A DNA stretch of 12,077 bases from CALHAX01 sp039816705 (GTDB lineage: Bacteria > Pseudomonadota > Alphaproteobacteria > Rhizobiales > CALHAX01): the NCBI GenBank assembly GCA_039816705.1, contig JBCBXF010000082.1, positions 1-12,077 of the forward strand, read 5' to 3'. Under the pieces are notes generated by a model. The model was not told where the DNA came from. It was given only the letters and a program-made list of their open reading frames with translations, and made no database searches. Below, one piece after another: positions 7,314-12,077 of this stretch. The translations under genes and the position numbers were made by a program. Numbering within the stretch: position 1 is the first letter of the stretch; each line of letters opens with the position of its first letter.

Positions 7314-9173
7314 ATGACAGACATGAAGAGTTTGCAGGCGCGCTGGCTGGCCCGGCTGCCATCAGCACTTGGCGAAGGCATTGGGCGGTTTCCCGTCGCA
7401 ACCCTATGCGCGATCGCGCTCTGCATTTTCGCCATCGGTCATGTTGAGAAAGCCTGGGGACATGTAGCGGACGCGGACGCATTCAGGATCATAGCGGCAT
7501 GCGTGAACGCGGCATTGCTTTGCGTCTGTGTCACGCTGTTCTGTGAGGTGCGTAGTGCAACGCGTGCGGCGGTATTGGGTGCGAACGCTGTTGGTGTTTT
7601 GGTGGTTGCGGCACTCACTGCCACCGCCCAGTCGCTCGATCTTGTGCCTCTGGCGCTCAGCGCGGCGTTGCTCATTGGAACAGCCCTCGCGCCATTCGTA
7701 GTCCGGCCACGTGCGAACGAGGCCTTCTGGCTCTTCAATCACGATCTCTGGTTCGGCACTGTGTTCGCGATCGTCGCAGGACTTCTCGTAGCACTCGGGG
7801 TCTCGGCGACAATTGGGACGATTAACTACCTCTTCGAGCTGCCGATCCGCGATGAGACATGGCCAACCATCTGGATCCTCTCCCTCGGCTTTGTCGCTCC
7901 AGTCTATTGGCTGCAAGCCATTCCGGCAGTGTACCCTGCGTCCATGGTGTCCGAGACGCTTGAAGACCGTGCGACGGATGATCTGCCATACCGTATGATC
8001 GTTGCGCTGGTCGGCTTTATCCTTGTGCCGCTGCTGCTTGCGTACACCGCCATTCTCTACGTCTACGTCGGCAAGATTGGAATCTTGGGCAGCCTGCCGA
8101 AAGGCCAGATCGGTTACTTGGTCACCGCGTTCGGCGTTGCGGGTGTCGTTTCCGCATTGCTGGCCTATCCCGTGCGCAACACGGGCCCCCGGCTTGTTCG
8201 GTTCTTTTGGCGGTACTGGTTCTGGCTTGCGCTCGTGCCACTCGTCTTGCTTGCAATTGCTATCTGGGAACGTCTCTCGAGCTATGGCCTGACATCTTCG
8301 CGATATCTGCTCCTCTTGGCCGGGATCTGGTTGGCAGCAACAGTCGTGTTGTTCGGTCTGCGGCAACACGGACGCGATCTTCGTATCATCCCTGCCGGCG
8401 CCGCAATTATCCTCCTCGTGACAGCATTCGGGCCGCTCAGCATCACTGGGCTGCCTGCCAGTCAACTTGCCGGAGAACTGAAAACGTTGCTCAAGGCGGA
8501 GGGAAGCTTGAATGCGCAAGGTCGTGTCCGCGGTATTCAGCGTGCGCCTGCGTCGAGAACGCCGCAAACAGCGCAGCGCATGGCGTCGATCATCGACTAT
8601 CTGCGAAATCGTCGTCAGCTTGATGCGATCGCGCATCTGCTGCCGCTCGCTCTCGAAACGAAACTTGCGACCAATCCCACCAAAGAACGCAGGGTTGCGC
8701 GGCGTGTCGCGGCCGCGTTTCGCAAAACACTCCGCCTCGCGGAGTCTCTTCCAAACGGCGGGCCTGTGACATGGGTCGAGTTTTACGCAGACAAGCCGTC
8801 AATGGTTGACGTTCCGGACGGCTATCGTCTGATCGGGCCACTTGTTTTCGATCGTCGTAGAGGCACAGACAGGTGGCTTACGGATCGCAGAACTCCATCC
8901 GCATTTCGTGCGACGCTTGTCGGCGATGAACTGGAGATATGGGATACGACGCGCCCGTTGGCGAGGGTTGATTTTTCCCCGTTACGGAGGGCACTGGCCC
9001 GCGGAGAAACAACGCGTGCAGCATCGATCATACTTGTCGGGCCAGAGGCACGCCTCATCACGACCAGTCTTCGCGGTGGCTTCGGCGTTGGAGAAGAAGC
9101 GGCGAGCCAGATGACCCTGCACCGTTTCGCCGGTTTTCTTCTGGTGCCCAGCCTTGAGCCAGCAACACCATAG
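7314..9173 (+). CDS. DUF4153-domain polytopic membrane protein
   Basis: The 619-residue product has about eleven hydrophobic helices between residues 27 and 375. They include LVPLALSAALLIGTALAPFVV, a helix at about 144-170, and WPTIWILSLGFVAPVYW. A hydrophilic region of about 240 residues follows. The segment FNHDLWFGTVFAIVAGLLVA and the following INYLFELP fit the DUF4153 family of inner-membrane proteins, which has no established function. The soluble C-terminal third is mixed alpha/beta, with a basic stretch near 415-470; I do not recognise a known domain in it. ATG 7314 is preceded by GAGGAC at 7303-7308. Its position 60 bases after the SGNH hydrolase gene suggests one transcription unit. 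It converges on trmFO with only 20 bases between stop codons. Confidence 0.82.
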   Translation: MTDMKSLQARWLARLPSALGEGIGRFPVATLCAIALCIFAIGHVEKAWGHVADADAFRIIAACVNAALLCVCVTLFCEVRSATRAAVLGANAVGVLVVAALTATAQSLDLVPLALSAALLIGTALAPFVVRPRANEAFWLFNHDLWFGTVFAIVAGLLVALGVSATIGTINYLFELPIRDETWPTIWILSLGFVAPVYWLQAIPAVYPASMVSETLEDRATDDLPYRMIVALVGFILVPLLLAYTAILYVYVGKIGILGSLPKGQIGYLVTAFGVAGVVSALLAYPVRNTGPRLVRFFWRYWFWLALVPLVLLAIAIWERLSSYGLTSSRYLLLLAGIWLAATVVLFGLRQHGRDLRIIPAGAAIILLVTAFGPLSITGLPASQLAGELKTLLKAEGSLNAQGRVRGIQRAPASRTPQTAQRMASIIDYLRNRRQLDAIAHLLPLALETKLATNPTKERRVARRVAAAFRKTLRLAESLPNGGPVTWVEFYADKPSMVDVPDGYRLIGPLVFDRRRGTDRWLTDRRTPSAFRATLVGDELEIWDTTRPLARVDFSPLRRALARGETTRAASIILVGPEARLITTSLRGGFGVGEEAASQMTLHRFAGFLLVPSLEPATP

Positions 9174-9193
9174 TGAGCCTGGCACGCGCACGC

Positions 9194-10639
9194 TTATTCA
9201 GCCGCTGCAACCATGGTAGCGCCCTTCGCGCCCCAAGCCGAAAGCCACGTATCGACATCGTCGAGTGCACGCTGCGCCATGGCCTGCTTGCGGGCGCGTC
9301 CCTTCTCCTTGCCGCGCAGACGTCGACCGTCGATCTGCTTGGGCGTCTCGATCTCGGGAAAGAGACCGAAATTCACATTCATCGGCTGAAAGCTTTTGCT
9401 GGCGCGCGCCTCACCCGCGATATGTCCGCCCGTGATGTGAGCGACAAGAGCCCCGAGCGCGGTCGTCGCAGGTGGTGCGGAGATCGCCTGCCCTGAGCGC
9501 TCAGCCGCCGCGAAGCGTCCGGTCAGCAAGCCCATCGCTGCCGATTCGACGTAACCCTCAACACCTGTGATTTGCCCGGCGAAGCGCACACGCGGCTCCG
9601 CTTTCAATCGGAGTTGACTGTCGAGCAATGCCGGCGCGTTGAGGAACGTATTGCGGTGGATCCCACCGAGACGTGCAAACGTTGCGTTCTCTAGCCCCGG
9701 GATCATGCGCAGGACGTCCGTCTGCGCGCCGTACGTCATCTTGGTCTGGAAGCCGACGATGTTCCAAAGGGTGCCAAGCGCATTGTCCTGCCGCAGCTGA
9801 ACGACCGCATAAGGCTTCACGTGAGGATCATGCGCATTGGTGAGGCCGACTGGCTTCATTGGCCCATGCCGCAGCGTCTCACGCCCGCGTGCAGCCATCA
9901 CCTCAATCGGCAGACACCCATCAAAATAGGGTGTGGATTTCTCCCATTCCTTAAATTGCGTCGTCGGCGCCGCGAGCAGTGCATCAATGAATGCCTCGTA
10001 CTGCTCGCGTGACATCGGGCAGTTGAGATAGTCAGCCCCGGTGCCACCGGGGCCGGCCTTGTCGTAGCGGGACTGGGCCCACGCCACATCCATATCGACG
10101 CTCTCACGATGGACTATCGGCGCAATCGCGTCGAAAAACGCGAGATCGCCCTCGCCTGTTCGCTCCTGGATGGCGGCGGACATCGCAGGTGAGGTTAGCG
10201 GACCAGTCGCGACAATCACTTGCGGCCACTCCTGCGGCGGCCAGCCAGAGACTTCACCGCGCGAGACCTCGATTAACGGGTGCGCCGTAATCGCTTGTGT
10301 CACGCGTTCGGAGAAAATGTCCCGATCGACCGCAAGCGCGCCGCCCGCAGGCAGTTTTGCGGCATCACCGCACCGCATGATCAGCGACCCGGCACGCCGC
10401 ATCTCCTCATGCAGTAGCCCCACCGCATTATTCAGCGCATCATCCGAACGAAATGAGTTCGAACAGACGAGTTCGGCAAGTCCCTCGCTCTCATGCGCAT
10501 CAGTCGTCACATGCGGGCGCATCTCGTGCAGCACGACCGGGTGCCCTGCTTCAGCAATTTGCCAAGCCGCTTCGGAACCGGCCAAACCGCCGCCCACGAC
10601 ATGCACGCTGCTATCGTCCGGTTTCGAATACGTCGCCAT
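9194..10639 (-). CDS. trmFO: Methylenetetrahydrofolate-tRNA-(uracil-5-)-methyltransferase TrmFO
   Basis: TrmFO is the flavoenzyme that makes 5-methyluridine at position 54 of the tRNA T-loop, taking the carbon from methylenetetrahydrofolate. The 481-residue protein has the FAD-binding motif GGGLAG at 16-21 and HEMRP at 38-42. It also has the two cysteine motifs expected of the family: LVCSNSFRS (Cys59) and YLNCPMSREQYEAF (Cys207). The C-terminus carries GLLTGRFAAAE and SFQPMNVNFGLFPE, typical of the family. Length is slightly above the usual 440-470 because of a charged tail rich in Arg and Lys. Start ATG 10639 has ACAGG 7 bases upstream; an in-frame TTG six bases earlier is less likely. The gene is monocistronic here, convergent with the DUF4153 gene and divergent from the lipoprotein gene. 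Confidence 0.97.
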   Translation of the reverse strand: MATYSKPDDSSVHVVGGGLAGSEAAWQIAEAGHPVVLHEMRPHVTTDAHESEGLAELVCSNSFRSDDALNNAVGLLHEEMRRAGSLIMRCGDAAKLPAGGALAVDRDIFSERVTQAITAHPLIEVSRGEVSGWPPQEWPQVIVATGPLTSPAMSAAIQERTGEGDLAFFDAIAPIVHRESVDMDVAWAQSRYDKAGPGGTGADYLNCPMSREQYEAFIDALLAAPTTQFKEWEKSTPYFDGCLPIEVMAARGRETLRHGPMKPVGLTNAHDPHVKPYAVVQLRQDNALGTLWNIVGFQTKMTYGAQTDVLRMIPGLENATFARLGGIHRNTFLNAPALLDSQLRLKAEPRVRFAGQITGVEGYVESAAMGLLTGRFAAAERSGQAISAPPATTALGALVAHITGGHIAGEARASKSFQPMNVNFGLFPEIETPKQIDGRRLRGKEKGRARKQAMAQRALDDVDTWLSAWGAKGATMVAAAE

Positions 10640-10694
10640 GGTCAAACCTGTCGCTTCTCTGTTGTGCCGCAGACTCGATGTGCGGGTTTTGACC

Positions 10695-10706
10695 GCTGTT
10701 CACAGC
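10695..10706. promoter_or_regulatory. Short palindrome between trmFO and the lipoprotein gene
   Basis: GCTGT and ACAGC flank TC in the 111-base divergent intergenic region, giving an operator-like inverted repeat. TTGACC at 10689-10694 just before it could serve as a -35 element for the rightward gene, but no good -10 follows at 16-18 bases. No clear leftward promoter for trmFO was seen either. Weak evidence. Confidence 0.22.
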
Positions 10707-10750
10707 CGGTTGCGTTGTCGCACGGCAGGGAATCACCCTAGGCGAAGACA

Positions 10751-11443
10751 ATGCGCGCTTCGCTCCAGCATACTCGACCGTTAAGTTACCCAGCCATGGC
10801 GCGCATTGCGTCCATCATGCTGGCTGGTGTCGTTTTGAGCGCGTGCACCTACGAGCGCAACGGGCCGGTAGCGCACCATTTCCGTGATGTGAAATCTGAA
10901 AAACCACGCGGCAACCGCATCACCGTATGCCACGGATACGGCTGCCAGAACCAGACTCGCGTGCGATTTTCGAGCGGTGATATCGCGCAGATCAGCAAGA
11001 TCATGCGCAAGACAAAGCGCAAAGACAGCCCGCACGAAGAGCGCCGCGCCGTAGCCTATGCGGTCGCCTGGCTCGAAACAGAGATTGGCCGCCGCGTTGG
11101 AACATCGAAAGACCGCCCAGGCATGGATTACGCGGGCTCTGGCGATCCGGGGCAGCTTGATTGTGTTGACGAGGCTACCAACACGACGAGCTATCTGCTG
11201 TTGATGCAACACAACGGTTTGCTCAAGCATCACACGGTTGGCACCCCGTTTTCGAAAGGCAATATCCTGCTCGGCGGCGTGTCACAGTGGCCGCACTGGA
11301 CAGCTGTGCTGACGGAAAAAGACGGCGGACAGCGCTACGCCGTGGATAGTTGGATCCACGAAAACGGCGAGAACCCGTCCGTAGTGAAAGCGGAGAAGTG
11401 GTACATCGACGACCTTGATAACCTGCCTGCGCCAACTGTGTGA
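10751..11443 (+). CDS. Predicted lipoprotein, possible transglutaminase-like Cys protease fold
   Basis: I do not recognise a named family. The 230-residue product has a hydrophobic stretch ending in a lipobox, LSAC with Cys32, suggesting an acylated lipoprotein anchored in a membrane. Its mature part contains LDCVDEATNTTSYLLLMQ (Cys138, with Asp140), then PHWTAVL (His182), then YAVDSW (Asp199). This order and spacing resemble the Cys-His-Asp triad of bacterial transglutaminase-like cysteine peptidases, where a GDCxDYA helix precedes HAVL and a VD strand. That is my inference from pattern alone. Two further cysteines in VCHGYGC could form a disulfide. ATG 10751 is preferred because AGGCGAAG lies about 8 bases before it. 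ATG 10796 would give a shorter, more typical lipoprotein signal (Cys17) but lacks a ribosome site. The next gene encodes a caspase homologue. Confidence 0.75.
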   Translation: MRASLQHTRPLSYPAMARIASIMLAGVVLSACTYERNGPVAHHFRDVKSEKPRGNRITVCHGYGCQNQTRVRFSSGDIAQISKIMRKTKRKDSPHEERRAVAYAVAWLETEIGRRVGTSKDRPGMDYAGSGDPGQLDCVDEATNTTSYLLLMQHNGLLKHHTVGTPFSKGNILLGGVSQWPHWTAVLTEKDGGQRYAVDSWIHENGENPSVVKAEKWYIDDLDNLPAPTV

Positions 11444-11447
11444 CAGC

Positions 11448-11485
11448 AGCGCTGGTTTCCCGAAGCGCTCTCATCTGTTATTTCT
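11448..11485 (+). terminator. Possible weak terminator after the lipoprotein gene
   Basis: AGCGCT at 11448-11453 and again at 11464-11469 form a six-pair stem starting 5 bases after the stop codon. An internal GG/CC pairing around TTTC extends it with two unpaired bases. The sequence after it is T-rich but interrupted (CTCATCTGTTATTTCT), unlike a strong intrinsic terminator. AGCGCT is itself palindromic, so the two copies may also be just a repeated site. Confidence 0.3.
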
Positions 11486-11549
11486 CCCCAATTCCGTCAG
11501 GTCGTTCCATTGCGAACGAAGGCGTCGGACATCGCAGGAGAGGTTCGGG

Positions 11550-12077
11550 ATGTTGCACAATGAGAGGCGCGCAGGGCTGACCCGGTTTGCCCGCTTGGCC
11601 CTCGGCGCAATGGCAGCAATTGGCGTGTGCGTCGGAACGTCAGCGACGGCCCATGCCGGCACGACTTACGCGCTGATCATCGCTAACAAGACTTACCGCC
11701 ACACCGGCGACGTGCGCTTCGCGGATAGGGACGCGGCGGCCATTGAGAGCGTCCTTGTCGACACGAAGGGCGTACAGCCGCAGAACATTTTCCGTTATGA
11801 GAACGCCTCCGTCGGCGATCTGACGTTCCTGTTCGGTACCGCAGGTCAGCCAGGCCGCATAGCCCAACTCGTGAGTGGTCGCGATAGCGAGCTCATCGTT
11901 TATTTCGCGGGCCACGGCTCCAAGCACCTCGATAAGGCGCGTGGAAAATCCGTGCCTTATCTCCTCGGCGTCGATTCACGACCGGAAGCATTGCCGCAAA
12001 CAGCCTATGCGCTCGATACGGTGGTCGAAAAGCTCAAGAACATTCAGCAGACAACGTTGACGAATGGCCGGGTCACC
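11550..12077 (+). CDS. Exported caspase-family (peptidase C14) protein, 3' end cut off
   Basis: The first 176 codons are present and the frame runs off the window. A signal peptide is clear: RR at 6-7, a hydrophobic core at about 14-30, and cleavage after AHA near residue 36. The mature chain begins TYALIIANKTYR, followed by VRFADRDAAAIESVL, GVQPQNIFRYENAS and LIVYFAGHGS. These are the first strand, first helix and the catalytic-histidine strand of the caspase p20 fold; the histidine is His122. The catalytic cysteine, normally in a DxC motif some 45-60 residues after the histidine, has not appeared within the 54 residues visible. Active and inactive homologues therefore cannot be told apart here. 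AGGAGAGG at 11536-11543 lies 6 bases before ATG 11550. Export would place it in the periplasm or outside the cell; its role is unknown. Confidence 0.9.
   Translation, partial: MLHNERRAGLTRFARLALGAMAAIGVCVGTSATAHAGTTYALIIANKTYRHTGDVRFADRDAAAIESVLVDTKGVQPQNIFRYENASVGDLTFLFGTAGQPGRIAQLVSGRDSELIVYFAGHGSKHLDKARGKSVPYLLGVDSRPEALPQTAYALDTVVEKLKNIQQTTLTNGRVT

Noticed and set aside
7404..8636. A 410-codon open frame on the minus strand opposite the DUF4153 gene
   Set aside because: It is rich in Arg, Asp, Glu and Gln with no hydrophobic core or motif, which is the usual antisense image of a hydrophobic GC-rich gene. The plus strand has the clear membrane protein with a good ribosome site.
9173..9496. 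A plus-strand frame of about 107 codons beginning at the end of the DUF4153 gene
   Set aside because: It is antisense to the conserved C-terminus of TrmFO and shows no motif of its own.
1..12077. Search for tRNA genes, CRISPR repeats, insertion-sequence ends, att sites and phage genes
   Set aside because: No cloverleaf-like stretch, regularly spaced direct repeats, transposase motifs or flanking terminal inverted repeats were found by eye. Composition looks even across the window.

Overview
The window looks like ordinary chromosomal DNA of an alphaproteobacterium, probably of the Hyphomicrobiales. This rests on gene content, moderately high GC, a YajC beginning MFITPAFAQ, separate secD and secF genes, a folate-dependent TrmFO, and a DUF815-type ATPase divergent from yajC. 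The genus cannot be fixed from the sequence. I saw no tRNA, rRNA, CRISPR array, insertion sequence or phage gene, and no gap between genes exceeds about 220 bases.

Left part (1-5009). A truncated DUF815-family ATPase gene runs leftward from 529. It is divided from the rightward yajC-secD-secF cluster by a 221-base intergenic region with two back-to-back promoter candidates. Two small genes follow secF: a Mth938-domain protein (NDUFAF3/AAMDC family) and a squalene/phytoene-synthase-fold protein (NDUFAF6-like). Their reading frames overlap by 8 bases. The likely theme is membrane-protein insertion and export (SecDF-YajC) together with homologues of two mitochondrial complex I assembly factors.

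Middle part (5010-9173). A 701-residue exported SGNH hydrolase has all the blocks of the Streptomyces scabies esterase-like branch. It is followed after 60 bases by a polytopic DUF4153 membrane protein with a soluble C-terminal third. The two probably form a transcription unit of unknown function.

Right part (9174-12077). trmFO (tRNA m5U54 methyltransferase) is on the minus strand, convergent with the DUF4153 gene and separated from it by only 20 bases. Divergent from trmFO is a small predicted lipoprotein. I read it as having a Cys-His-Asp arrangement resembling transglutaminase-like cysteine peptidases. The last gene, cut by the window end, encodes an exported caspase-family (C14) protein with a visible catalytic histidine motif.

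Most genes are recognisable housekeeping or conserved genes. The least explained items are the lipoprotein with a possible protease fold next to the exported caspase homologue, and the exported SGNH hydrolase paired with a DUF4153 membrane protein. I did not find a clearly new multi-gene system.
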